Assembly (NCBI GenBank): GCA_021791845.1
Contig: JAJYVT010000001.1
Span: 62,001 to 126,000 of the forward strand
Origin: Actinomycetes bacterium
GTDB taxonomy: Bacteria > Actinomycetota > Acidimicrobiia > Acidimicrobiales > RAAP-2
DNA: 64,000 bases
Reading direction: 5' to 3'
Shown: in pieces, positions 40,679 to 49,111 of the stretch
How positions within the stretch are numbered: the stretch's first letter is position 1
How the letters are laid out: each line of letters opens with the position of its first letter
Program-made: the position numbers and the translations under genes
Notes under the pieces: generated by a model
What the model was told of the DNA's origin: nothing
The model's input: only the letters and a program-made list of their open reading frames with translations
Databases searched by the model: none

Positions 40679-43600
40679 CCCCGCGCCCGGGCCGGCTGGC
40701 CTACGAGCGGCGCGACCCCGCGCCGCCGCGGGCCGCCAACGTGCACGCCGGCCTGGTGGCACGCAACCGGGAGCTGGCGCACGTCGACCAGATGCTGTGG
40801 CAGGCCCGGCGGGGTGCGGCCGGCGTGGTCGGCCTCCGGGGTGAGTCGGGGGTCGGCAAGAGCTCGCTGATCGAGGCGGTCGTGGCCCGGGCGACCGAGT
40901 TCCGGACCGTCCAGGTCCGGGGTCGCCTGGCGTCCGAGCACGCGGCGTCGCTGCCCCAGTGGCCGGGACCGTTGAGCGAGCTCGCCGAGGCGGCCGGCCA
41001 CGCCGGTCAGCCCGTGGCCCCGCGGCCGCGCCTCGCCTCGGATCCCGGCGGGACGGCGGTGACGGACGCGCCACCGGCGGACCTGGTCGAGGCGGCGGCC
41101 GGCTCGCTGCGGCGCATGGCGACCTCGTCGGGGAGCCCGCTCCTCGTCACGGTCGACGACTGCCAGGTCCTGCCGCCGGCCTTGGTGGCCGCCATCGCCG
41201 CCGCCGTCACCACGCAGCTGGCCGCCGAGCCCATCAGCCTGGTGCTGGCATGGCGCGACACGCCGCACCTCGCGTCCTTCGAGCTCGACCGGAGCGACGT
41301 CCCCGTCCACCGCCTGGGAGGCTTGACGCTGCCCCAGGCCCGCCAGCTCCTCGCGTCGCGCTTCGACCTGCTGCCGAGCGAGGGCGTGCTGGGGGAGCTC
41401 GTGGGACGCACGGGCGGCAACCCCCTGGCGCTGATCGACGTGTGCGGTCGGCTGACGCCCGCACAGTTGGGCGGCTGGCACCCGCTGCCGGACCCGCTCC
41501 CGGTGGGCGAGACGCTCACCGAGGCCTTCGACGTGGTGCGGTACCTGCCGCCGGCAACGCGCCGGGCGCTGGCGGTGGTCGCCGCCGGGGGGGCCTCGCG
41601 CGACGTCCTGATCGCGGCCATGGCCCGCCTCGGCGTGGAGGTCGCCGACCTCGCGCCGGCCCGGGAAGCCGGCGTCATCTACGAGCGCGGCCCCCGGGTG
41701 GACTTCCGGCACCCCCTCGTGCGGAGCGTGGCCTTCCACCGCGAGCCGCCGGAGGTGCGCTACGCCGTGCGCAGCGCGCTCAGCGACGTCCTGGCGGAGC
41801 AGCAGGCCATCGAGGCCAGCGCCTACCAGGCCGCCATCGACGTGGTCGAGCCGGACGAGCTGGCGTCGCGGCGGCTGGCCGAGGCGGCGAGGGTGGCGCT
41901 CGACCGCGGCGACCCCGCCGCGGCCGCCCGGCACGAGGAGCTGGCGGCCATGTGCGCCCCCACGGCCGACGCGGTCGGCCAGCACCTGGCCGACGCCTGC
42001 GGGCATTGGATGGCCGCCGGCGAGCTCGAGCGGGCACGCCAGTGCGTGGGCTCCGCCGCCGTCCGGACCATGAGCGCGTCGGTGGAGGCCGAGGTCGCCT
42101 ACCAGCGGGCCCGGCTCGTGGTCGACCACGACGAGCGCGCTGCCGCCGACCGGATGGTGGACGCCGCCGAGGCGTGCATGGCCGAGCGGCCGCACCGGGC
42201 GCTGGCCATGCTGGTGGACGCCGCCGCCTGGCGCATCCTGTCCAACCAGGCGTCGGAGGCGGAGCGGGTGGCCGAGCGGGCCGTGACCGTGGCCACCGCG
42301 GTGAGCAGCCACTCCGAGGTGCTGGCGCGCACCATGCGCGGCGCGGCGGTGCTGGCCTGCGGAGGAGCGGTGGACGAGGTCGCCCTGCGGGGCCACGTGT
42401 CGCTGCTCATCGGCCAGACCGAGCGCTTCCCCTCCTCCCCCGAGGTGGCGCTCGTGATCGGCCGGAGCCTGTCCCTCCAGGGGCTCCGCCACCAGGCGCA
42501 CCGCTGGGCGCAGTGGATCGACCGCTGCGCCGAGCACAGCGGGGACGTCGGCCTCGGCGTCGTGCCACCGCTCCTCACCGGGTCGCTCCTCCTGGCGGAC
42601 GGCCACGTGGCGGAGGCGACGGACGCCATCGTGCAGGGTGCCTCTTCGGCCCGGCGCGCCGGGAGCGCGCCCCTCGCCGCCTGGGGCTCGCACCTGGCGG
42701 TGTACGCCCACGCCGTGGCCGGCGCCTACGAGCTCGGCCTCTCGGAGGCGGCCGCCCTGTTCGCCACGACCGAGCGGTCGGGCGGCCTGGCGCGGCTCCG
42801 CCAGCTGCCCGCACTGTCGTTCCTCGAGCTCCAGCGAGGTCGCGACCGGGCCGCCGTGGCGTGGATCCGGACGCTCGAGCACGACCTGGGCATCGGGGAC
42901 CCCGGGCACCAGCGGGGTGCGCTCGACGAGGAGCTGGCGGCCCCGGTCGCCTCGCTGCTCCTGCTCGCCCGGAGCCGGGAGGGGCTGGAGGAGTGGGGGG
43001 CGGCCGTCGAGGCGTCGCTCGTGCCGGCCACATCGGCGGGGACGGTGCGGGAGACCTGGCTCCGGGGCGTGCTCGAGCCCGATCCGGCCCGGGCCGCGGA
43101 GTTGCTGGAGGCCGCCAGCGCCGCCTGCCGCGACCTGCCGCTCCGGCAGGCGCTGGTGGACGTGTGCCGCGCCGTGCGCCTCGGGGAGTGCGGTCGGGCC
43201 GCCGATGCGGCCTCCCTGTTCGAGTCGGTCGAGCGCCGCTCGGCCGACGCCGGCGCAGGCGGATTGGCGACGCTGGCGGGGCGGGAGCGGACGGGGCTGC
43301 CCGTCCAGGCGGCCGCCGCCCTGCACGACGCGCCGGTGCTGTCGACGGGCCCTCGGGACGCCGCCGCCGGCGCCGTCGCCGGGGTCGGCTCGGCCCCAGC
43401 GGCCGACTGGGAGATCACCCTCCTCGGCGGCTTCTCCATCCGCCACCGGGGCAAGCCGGTGGCCCTGCCCGCCAGCCTGGCCACCCAGGCCGTCAAGATC
43501 GTCGCCCTCCAGCCTCGCATCACCGTGGACGAGCTCATCGAGTACCTGTGGGAGGACGCCGAGCCGGGCGTGGGCGCCCGCCGCCTGCGCAACGTCCTGT

Positions 43601-44115
43601 GGCGGATCCGCTCGGCCTGTGGCGAGCTGCTCGTGCGGGAGGGCAACTTCCTTCGCCTCGCCCCCGGCGCGGTCACGGACGTCACCCGCTTCCGCGAGCT
43701 GGCGGACCAGGCGCTGGTCGGTGGGGACGCCGGCACCGCCCGGGCGGTCGAGGCGGCGCGGGCGGCGCTCGACTACTACCGGGGCGAGCTCCTCCCGGGG
43801 GACCGCTACGCCGACTGGGCCGCCGCCGTTCGCGAGTCCATCGCCCGTACGCATCTGCGGCTCCTCGACCTCCTGGTCGACGACGCCGTGGCCGGCGACC
43901 GCCAGGCCGAGGCGCTGGTGCTCCTCGACCGGCTGGCGGAGGTCGACCCCTTCGACGAGCGCCACCACCTCCGGACGGCCGAGATCCATCTCCAGGCCGG
44001 CAACCGCGGCCGGGCGCTCGACGCCCTGGAGCGGGCCGAGCGCATGCTGGCCGACCTGAACGTGGCCCCCTCACCGGCCGTCCGCCAGCTCCGGGAGTGC
44101 CTGGACCGTCCCTGA
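40675..44115 (+). CDS. Large AAA-ATPase/TPR regulator with C-terminal winged helix and BTAD (SARP-like)
   Basis: 1146 residues. An N-terminal AAA/NTPase of the LAL/MalT type: LRGESGVGKSSLIEAVVA (Walker A, about 54-71), PLLVTVDDCQVLPP (Walker B). A central region of about 550 residues rich in Ala-Arg helical hairpins resembles TPR. The C-terminus, from about 910, has ITLLGGFSIRHRGKPVALPA and VDELIEYLWEDAEPGVGARR, typical of the OmpR-like winged helix of SARP regulators. It continues into a BTAD helical domain ending RALDALERAERMLADLNVAP. In classical SARPs the winged helix and BTAD come first, so the order is reversed. It lies between pyrE and the polysaccharide locus and may control the latter. 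Confidence 0.8.
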   Translation: MTPRPGRLAYERRDPAPPRAANVHAGLVARNRELAHVDQMLWQARRGAAGVVGLRGESGVGKSSLIEAVVARATEFRTVQVRGRLASEHAASLPQWPGPLSELAEAAGHAGQPVAPRPRLASDPGGTAVTDAPPADLVEAAAGSLRRMATSSGSPLLVTVDDCQVLPPALVAAIAAAVTTQLAAEPISLVLAWRDTPHLASFELDRSDVPVHRLGGLTLPQARQLLASRFDLLPSEGVLGELVGRTGGNPLALIDVCGRLTPAQLGGWHPLPDPLPVGETLTEAFDVVRYLPPATRRALAVVAAGGASRDVLIAAMARLGVEVADLAPAREAGVIYERGPRVDFRHPLVRSVAFHREPPEVRYAVRSALSDVLAEQQAIEASAYQAAIDVVEPDELASRRLAEAARVALDRGDPAAAARHEELAAMCAPTADAVGQHLADACGHWMAAGELERARQCVGSAAVRTMSASVEAEVAYQRARLVVDHDERAAADRMVDAAEACMAERPHRALAMLVDAAAWRILSNQASEAERVAERAVTVATAVSSHSEVLARTMRGAAVLACGGAVDEVALRGHVSLLIGQTERFPSSPEVALVIGRSLSLQGLRHQAHRWAQWIDRCAEHSGDVGLGVVPPLLTGSLLLADGHVAEATDAIVQGASSARRAGSAPLAAWGSHLAVYAHAVAGAYELGLSEAAALFATTERSGGLARLRQLPALSFLELQRGRDRAAVAWIRTLEHDLGIGDPGHQRGALDEELAAPVASLLLLARSREGLEEWGAAVEASLVPATSAGTVRETWLRGVLEPDPARAAELLEAASAACRDLPLRQALVDVCRAVRLGECGRAADAASLFESVERRSADAGAGGLATLAGRERTGLPVQAAAALHDAPVLSTGPRDAAAGAVAGVGSAPAADWEITLLGGFSIRHRGKPVALPASLATQAVKIVALQPRITVDELIEYLWEDAEPGVGARRLRNVLWRIRSACGELLVREGNFLRLAPGAVTDVTRFRELADQALVGGDAGTARAVEAARAALDYYRGELLPGDRYADWAAAVRESIARTHLRLLDLLVDDAVAGDRQAEALVLLDRLAEVDPFDERHHLRTAEIHLQAGNRGRALDALERAERMLADLNVAPSPAVRQLRECLDRP

Positions 44116-44181
44116 GGTCCCGTGCGCGTCCCGCCACGGTGCGGGACGCGCCGCGGATGGCCCGGTGGCATTGATGGAGGC

Positions 44182-45171
44182 ATGGCAACGCTGCTCGTAG
44201 CAGCGGCCGGGGGCCACCTGGAGGAGCTGTGGCAGCTGCGACCGCGGCTGGTCCCCGCCGCCGAGGCGACAGTCACGTGGGTCACGAGCGACACCGCCCA
44301 GTCCCGCACGCTGCTGGCCGGCGAGCAGCGGCTCTTCGCGCCCCCGGCGCGGCCGAGGGACGCGGGGGCCACCGTCGCCAATCTCCGCTTCGCCCGGCAC
44401 GTGCTGGCGCTCGACCGCTGGACCGACATCGTGAGCACCGGACCGTTGATGGCCGTGCCGTTCATGGCCCTCGGGCGGGCCCAGGGGATCCGCTGCCACT
44501 TCATCGAGAGCCCGGCCCGGGTGGTCGGTCCGTCGCTCAGCGCCAAGATCCTGGAGCGGATCCCGGGCGTCCAGTGCTACAGCCCGTACCCGTGGTGGCG
44601 GCGCCCGTCGTGGGTGCACCGGGGGTCGGTGCTCGACGGCTACGAACCGGCGCCCGCCGCCGCCCCGGGGGTGCAACGAGTCGTCGTGACCGTGGGCACC
44701 AGCAGCTACGGGTTCGCGCGCCTCGTCGAGCGGCTGGTGGAGATCATCCCGCCCGAGTGGGAGGTGTTCTGGCAGACCGGCAGCACCGACGTCCGCGGTC
44801 TCGGCATCGACGGGCGCTCGTTCGTCGGCGAGCGTGAGCTGTCCGACCAGCTCGCCGCGGCCGACCTGGTGATCGCCCACGCCGGCGTCGGCTCGGCGCT
44901 CGCCGCCATGCGGGCCGGCCGCGCCCCGCTCCTCGTGCCCCGGCGGGCCGCCCGCGGCGAGCACGTCGACGACCACCAGGTCCAGATCGCCGGCGAGCTC
45001 GAGCAGCGCGGGCTGGCCCTGTCGTGCGAGGTCGGCACACTCGACCTGGCCACCCTCGAGCGCGCCGCCGGCCGCCGGGTCACCCGGTCGGCGCAGCCCC
45101 CCCGGTTCCGGCTGGAGCGCCGACGCCCGGCGGCGCCGCAAGTGCTCGCCGGGCGGCGTGCCAGTGCATGA
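44182..45171 (+). CDS. Glycosyltransferase, fused Alg14/Alg13-like (GT28 type)
   Basis: 329 residues from an ATG with GGAGG upstream. The first half starts LLVAAAGGHLEELWQLRPRL, as in Alg14/PssD; IVSTGPLMAVPFMALGRAQG and CHFIESPARV follow. The second half has VVVTVGTSSYGFARLVERLV and the Alg13/PssE/MurG-like donor-site motif IAHAGVGSALAAMRAGRAPL. It probably transfers an early sugar in exopolysaccharide repeat-unit assembly on the inner face of the membrane. The last 92 bp overlap the convergent GT2 gene. First gene on the left of the polysaccharide locus. Confidence 0.82.
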   Translation: MATLLVAAAGGHLEELWQLRPRLVPAAEATVTWVTSDTAQSRTLLAGEQRLFAPPARPRDAGATVANLRFARHVLALDRWTDIVSTGPLMAVPFMALGRAQGIRCHFIESPARVVGPSLSAKILERIPGVQCYSPYPWWRRPSWVHRGSVLDGYEPAPAAAPGVQRVVVTVGTSSYGFARLVERLVEIIPPEWEVFWQTGSTDVRGLGIDGRSFVGERELSDQLAAADLVIAHAGVGSALAAMRAGRAPLLVPRRAARGEHVDDHQVQIAGELEQRGLALSCEVGTLDLATLERAAGRRVTRSAQPPRFRLERRRPAAPQVLAGRRASA

Positions 45172-46066
45172 TGCGCCGGGCGACCTTGGCCGGCGCCAGT
45201 GGGTCGCCCCGCCCGATGCGGGCGGTCGCCCGCTCCCACGGCTCGCCCAGCCGCATCAGGGCCCGGGCGACGGCGGGCCCTGCCGGCGTGCTGCCGCAGG
45301 CCGCCACGAACAGCCGGAGGGGGCGGGGCAGTGTGGCCACCAGCTGGGGCAGGCGGAAGGGGGGGAGCCGCTCGGGGTGCGCCCGGTGGAGAGCGACCCG
45401 GCCGGCGCCCTGTCGGGCCGAGTCGCGGAGGAACTCGGCGTCCGTGCGGCGGTGGAGGTGCACGGCCCCGAGGGTCGGGTCGAACCGCCCCGTGAACCCT
45501 GCGTCGGCCAGGCGCAGGCCGAGGTCCCAGTCGGCGTGGTAGTGGCCGGGGAAGGCGGGGTTGGCCAAGCCGACGCGGAGGCAGTCGGCGCGGCGCATGG
45601 ACCAGTTGCCCGTCCACAGCGCCTCGAGCACGCCCACGTCCCCCCGCCGGATCGACTCGACGTGCTTGCGGTAGTCGGTGGCGTAGAGCCGGGTGCCGCG
45701 GCTGGGGACCGCCCCGTCGGGCACCTCGACGGGCATGGACCCCACCACGACCAGTCCGGCCGCGCCCTGGTGGTGGCGGAGGTGTGCCACGACCCCTCCG
45801 TCGGCCGGCAGCACGTCGTCGTCGAGCAGTACGACGACGTCGGCGCCGGAGGCCTGCACCCCGGCGTCGAGGGCGGCCAGCTGGCCCCCCCGCTCGACGG
45901 CGAGCACCCGCAGGCGCGGCTCGCCGGCCGCCAGCTCGTCCAGGACGGCGATCGACGCGCCGTCCGGTCCGTCGACCACGACCACCAGCTCCAGGACGCC
46001 CGGGTCGGCGAGCACGGTCCGCACCAGCGGTTCGAGGCGCTCCGGGCGCCCCACGGTCGCCAGCAC
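45080..46066 (-). CDS. Family 2 glycosyltransferase
   Basis: About 328 residues; the start is uncertain. GTG at 46066 gives MLATVGRPERLEPLVRT, but has no ribosome site; the frame is open further upstream through Gly/Pro-rich sequence. GT-A fold motifs: ELVVVVDGPDGAS, VVVLLDDDVLPADGG (metal-binding DxD), WTGNWSMRRADCLRVG and HADWDLGLRLADAG (catalytic base region). It transfers a nucleotide-activated sugar to a lipid-linked acceptor. Tail-to-tail overlap with the Alg14/13-like gene and divergent from the GT4 gene. Confidence 0.8.
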   Translation of the reverse strand: MLATVGRPERLEPLVRTVLADPGVLELVVVVDGPDGASIAVLDELAAGEPRLRVLAVERGGQLAALDAGVQASGADVVVLLDDDVLPADGGVVAHLRHHQGAAGLVVVGSMPVEVPDGAVPSRGTRLYATDYRKHVESIRRGDVGVLEALWTGNWSMRRADCLRVGLANPAFPGHYHADWDLGLRLADAGFTGRFDPTLGAVHLHRRTDAEFLRDSARQGAGRVALHRAHPERLPPFRLPQLVATLPRPLRLFVAACGSTPAGPAVARALMRLGEPWERATARIGRGDPLAPAKVARRIMHWHAARRALAAPPGVGAPAGTGGAAPTG

Positions 46067-46156
46067 GGCGCCGACGGTCCGGGGCCCGGGCGCGCCGCCG
46101 GGCCCGGGCGCGCCGACGGGTCCCGCCGCGCCGACGGGGGGCGACGGGGAGGCGGC

Positions 46157-47116
46157 GTGCTCCTCCTCGCCTGGGGGGCCGTCGCCGGACGGTCGCGGGA
46201 GCTCGCCGTCGAGCTGGGTGGCTCGGCGACGAGCTTCTTCCCGCCCGGCGGCCCCCGTCCCCCGGTGCCCGTGCGGTGGGCGCTCTCGGCAGCCGGCACC
46301 GTGGCGCGGGTCCTGTGGCAACGGCCGGACGTCCTCGTCGTCACCAACCCGCCGGCGCCGGCGGCGCTGGTCGGATGGGTGACGTCCCGGCTGGTCGGGG
46401 CCCGGTTCGCCCTCGACAGCCACCCCGGGTCGTTCGGGGCCCAGGGCGACCGGGTGGCGGCTCGGCTCCAGCGGCTCAACCGGTGGGTGACCAAGCGGGC
46501 CGTGGTGACCATGGTGGCCTCCGAGCACTGGCGGAGCGTCGTCGGATCGTGGGGAGCGACGGCCGTCGTGGTCCACGAGGCCCCGTCGGTCTGGGAGTGC
46601 CGTCCGGCGCCGGAGCGGCGCGACCGGCCCCAGGTGCTCTACGTCGGCCGGTTCGCCCGGGACGAGCCCTGGCACGTGGTCCTCGAGGCGGCCGGCGCCG
46701 TGCCGGGCGTGGACGTCGTGGTGACCGGCGACCCCCCGCCGGGACTGGACCGGTCCGCCGTGCCGCCCAACGTGCGTCTCGCCGGCTTCTTGGACCCCGA
46801 GCGCTACCGGGCCGCCGTGTACGAGGCCGACTGCGTGATGGCGCTCACCACCGAGCCCGGCTCGATCGTCCGCGCCGGCTGCGAGGCCGTCTGGGCCGGC
46901 AGGCCGCTCATCGTGTCCGACTGGCCGGAGGGCCGTTCGGCGTTCCCGTACGCGCTCCACGTCCACAACGATGCCGCATCGGTCGCCGGGGCGCTGGCCC
47001 GCGCAGCCGACGACCTGAGCGACCTGCGAGAGCGGGTCGAGCCGGCCTACGCCGTCCACGCCGCCCGCTGGAGGGCCCAGCGGCAGACGCTCCTCGAGGC
47101 ACTCGGCCTGTCCTGA
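46157..47116 (+). CDS. Family 4-like glycosyltransferase
   Basis: 319 residues from a GTG with GGGGAGG upstream. It starts LLLAWGAVAGRSRELAVELG, with DVLVVTNPPAPAALVGWVTS and FALDSHPGSFGAQ in the N-terminal Rossmann half. The C-terminal half holds VLYVGRFARDEPWHVVLEAA, NVRLAGFLDPERY and VMALTTEPGSIVRAGCEAVW, the E-x7-E-like donor-binding region of GT-B enzymes. Likely adds a sugar to the exopolysaccharide repeat unit. Divergent from GT2 and convergent with the sugar-1-phosphate transferase gene. Confidence 0.78.
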   Translation: MLLLAWGAVAGRSRELAVELGGSATSFFPPGGPRPPVPVRWALSAAGTVARVLWQRPDVLVVTNPPAPAALVGWVTSRLVGARFALDSHPGSFGAQGDRVAARLQRLNRWVTKRAVVTMVASEHWRSVVGSWGATAVVVHEAPSVWECRPAPERRDRPQVLYVGRFARDEPWHVVLEAAGAVPGVDVVVTGDPPPGLDRSAVPPNVRLAGFLDPERYRAAVYEADCVMALTTEPGSIVRAGCEAVWAGRPLIVSDWPEGRSAFPYALHVHNDAASVAGALARAADDLSDLRERVEPAYAVHAARWRAQRQTLLEALGLS

Positions 47117-47118
47117 GC

Positions 47119-47184
47119 GGGCCGCGCCGTGCTGCGCCGTGCCGCGCCGCGCCGCGCCGAGCTGGGCCGTGCTGTGCTGGGCCG
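47119..47184. repeat. Low-complexity GC repeat between convergent genes
   Basis: Imperfect iterations of GCCGTGCTG, GCCGCGCC and GCTGGGCC fill the 69-bp gap between the GT4 gene and the sugar-1-phosphate transferase gene. No coding sense is seen. Confidence 0.5.
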
Positions 47185-47185
47185 T

Positions 47186-48682
47186 TCAGCGCCCCGGCGC
47201 GCTGCCGCGGAGCAGCCTTCCGGGCGTGCGCGCCAGGATCCGCAGGTCGCTGCGGACGCTCCAGCTCGTGGCGTACTGCACGTCGAGGCGGACCAGCTCC
47301 TCGAACGTCAGCTCGTGCTGGCCGCACACCTGCCACATGCCGGTCATGCCCGGCCGGACGTCGAAGCGGCGGGCCACCGGACCGCTCAGCGCCTCGCACT
47401 CCTCGGGGATGAACGGCCGGGGGCCGACGAGCGACATCTCGCCCCGGAGCACGTTGATCAGCTGGGGGAGCTCGTCGATCCCGGTGCGACGGAGGACGGA
47501 CCCGAGGCGGGTGATCCGTGCGGGGTCCGGAATGGTGTCGAAGGGCGTCCAGGCCCGGTCACCGCGCGTACCGGGACCGGCGTAGGCACCCGGCGGCACG
47601 GGCACGGCGTGCCCCCGGGGGTGCGGGTTGGGCGCCGGGCGCATGGTGCGGAACTTGAGGATCCGGAACCGGCGCTGGCCCCGGCCCACCCGCACCTGGC
47701 GGAAGAGGACGGGAGCGCCCGACTCGACCCGCACCGCCAGCGCCACCACCAGGAGGAGCGGGCTCAGGAGGGCGAGGCTGGCAGCGGACACCGCCACGTC
47801 CATCGCCCGCTTGGCTGCCCGTTGCGCCCACCCCGGAGGGGTGCCGAGGCTGAGCAGGGGGAGGCCTGTGACGTCGGTCAGCTGGCTGTCCCACCCGGTG
47901 ACCTCGAAGAAGCGGACGACCACGTCCACCTCGGCCACGGAGCGCACCGCGTGGACGACCTCGGCCGTGCGGGCCGGGTGGCGCTCGGAGAAGGCGATGA
48001 CGACGCGGTCGACCCCCAGCGTCTCGCACAGCCGGGGGAGCTCGTCGAAGCGCCCCAGCACCCGCTCGCCGCCACCCGGGCGGTCGTCCACGATGCCGAG
48101 CACGTCCACGAGGGGCGAGCGGGCCAGGCGGGCGGTGAGGTAGCCGGCGATGAAGCCCGAGCCCACCACGACCACTCTCGAGACGTTGGCCCGGTTGCGG
48201 GCGGCCAGCACGACCGCCAGCTCGCGCGCCAGCGGCACGGTGAGCGCCGCCACGCCCAGGGCCACGCCGACCGGCAGCGGTCGGACCGCGGCGTCGAGCG
48301 CCGGCACAGACCGCAGGGCGAACAGGAGGAGGCCGGCGACGCACAGCGAGGAGACGATGAAGCCCAGGTCGTCGGCGACCCGGGGGGCGATCCGGCTCCG
48401 GCGCGCCCCGCGGGCTGCCAGCACGGCGACGAGGGAGGCGACGACGGCCCCCAGCAGCACCAGGCGGTCGCCCACGCCGGCGGACGCCTGCGTCCACGAG
48501 AGGAAGCTCATGCCCGCCGCAGCCGCGACGGCACCGCCCACGCCGTCGGCGACCAGCATGAGGCGTCGCACGTGGTTGCGGCGGGGCGCGATCCTGCGGA
48601 TGGGCGGCGCCTCGGCCAGCCCCGCCGGCGCCGTTCCCGACTGGACCACGGACGCCGCCTGGGGCGAGGAGACGGCCGTCAT
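47186..48682 (-). CDS. Polyprenyl-phosphate sugar-1-phosphate transferase (WbaP/WcaJ type)
   Basis: 498 residues. Four transmembrane segments (about 45-155), a CoA-binding-like Rossmann region (SRVVVVGSGFIAGYLTARL, LGIVDDRPGGGERVLG), then the bacterial sugar transferase domain: KRAMDVAVSAASLALLSPLL, LFRQVRVGRGQRRFRILKFR, RRTGIDELPQLINVL, GEMSLVGPRPFIPEE and DVRPGMTGMWQV. These carry the catalytic DE dyad and basic residues of monotopic phosphoglycosyl transferases. It attaches the first sugar-1-phosphate to undecaprenyl phosphate. ATGA overlap with the upstream small gene. Confidence 0.93.
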   Translation of the reverse strand: MTAVSSPQAASVVQSGTAPAGLAEAPPIRRIAPRRNHVRRLMLVADGVGGAVAAAAGMSFLSWTQASAGVGDRLVLLGAVVASLVAVLAARGARRSRIAPRVADDLGFIVSSLCVAGLLLFALRSVPALDAAVRPLPVGVALGVAALTVPLARELAVVLAARNRANVSRVVVVGSGFIAGYLTARLARSPLVDVLGIVDDRPGGGERVLGRFDELPRLCETLGVDRVVIAFSERHPARTAEVVHAVRSVAEVDVVVRFFEVTGWDSQLTDVTGLPLLSLGTPPGWAQRAAKRAMDVAVSAASLALLSPLLLVVALAVRVESGAPVLFRQVRVGRGQRRFRILKFRTMRPAPNPHPRGHAVPVPPGAYAGPGTRGDRAWTPFDTIPDPARITRLGSVLRRTGIDELPQLINVLRGEMSLVGPRPFIPEECEALSGPVARRFDVRPGMTGMWQVCGQHELTFEELVRLDVQYATSWSVRSDLRILARTPGRLLRGSAPGR

Positions 48683-48972
48683 CGGCCCGCCCCGTCGCGC
48701 CCCGGAAGGCTGCTGAGGGGTCGGTCGGTCTCCGCCCCCGCGCACGGATCGCACGGCTCGCGGTCGAGCGACGGATCGACCTCGAAGACGATCTCCCGGG
48801 CGGTCTCCTTGGAGGCCACCTGCACGGCCATGGTGGCGAGGACGAAGGCGGCAAGCTGGTCGATGTTGCGGATGCTCCGGCGCTGCCGGCTCGTCACGGC
48901 CTCGATCTCTCCCACGAAGCGGCCATCGGCGAGCGCGTCGGACCGGAGCCGCACGACGTACGAGATGAGCAT
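48679..48972 (-). CDS. Small protein of unknown function, first gene of the sugar-transferase transcript
   Basis: 97 residues: MLISYVVRLRSDALADGRFV followed by GEIEAVTSRQRRSIRNIDQL and a hydrophobic stretch AAFVLATMAVQV that is too short for a clear transmembrane helix, then an acidic tail with CDPCAGAE. I do not recognise a family. TACCGT 6 nt before the ATG indicates a leaderless transcript, and the stop overlaps the sugar transferase start by 4 nt, so translation of the pair is coupled. A regulatory or accessory role for the initiating transferase is plausible only by position. Confidence 0.7.
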   Translation of the reverse strand: MLISYVVRLRSDALADGRFVGEIEAVTSRQRRSIRNIDQLAAFVLATMAVQVASKETAREIVFEVDPSLDREPCDPCAGAETDRPLSSLPGRDGAGR

Positions 48973-48978
48973 GCCGGC

Positions 48979-48984
48979 ACGGTA
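48979..48984 (-). promoter_or_regulatory. -10 element (CGTACCGTG motif), leaderless
   Basis: TACCGT in CGTACCGTG on the minus strand, 6 nt before the ATG at 48972. The same nonamer occurs at 49097-49105 and 55591-55599 on the plus strand. Confidence 0.5.
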
Positions 48985-49098
48985 CGGCTGCCCCGTCCAT
49001 CCGGTGTCCTGCGGCCCCGTTGGACGCGCGTGAGACGCGGGCGGGAACCGGCACCCTGGACGGTCGCCGGGTGGGACGCCCGTGGGACCGGCCGCTCG

Positions 49099-49104
49099 TA
49101 CCGT
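49099..49104 (+). promoter_or_regulatory. -10 element (CGTACCGTG motif), leaderless
   Basis: TACCGT in CGTACCGTG, 7 nt before the GTG at 49112, with no ribosome site. Upstream, GGGACGCCC-GTGGGAC resembles the region before the promoter at 55593. Confidence 0.5.
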
Positions 49105-49111
49105 GGCGCCC

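Noticed and set aside
45158-46156. Long plus-strand extension of the GT4 gene, opposite GT2
   Set aside because: It is antisense to the GT2 coding sequence, whose motifs are clear, and the GT-B fold begins only at the GTG at 46157.
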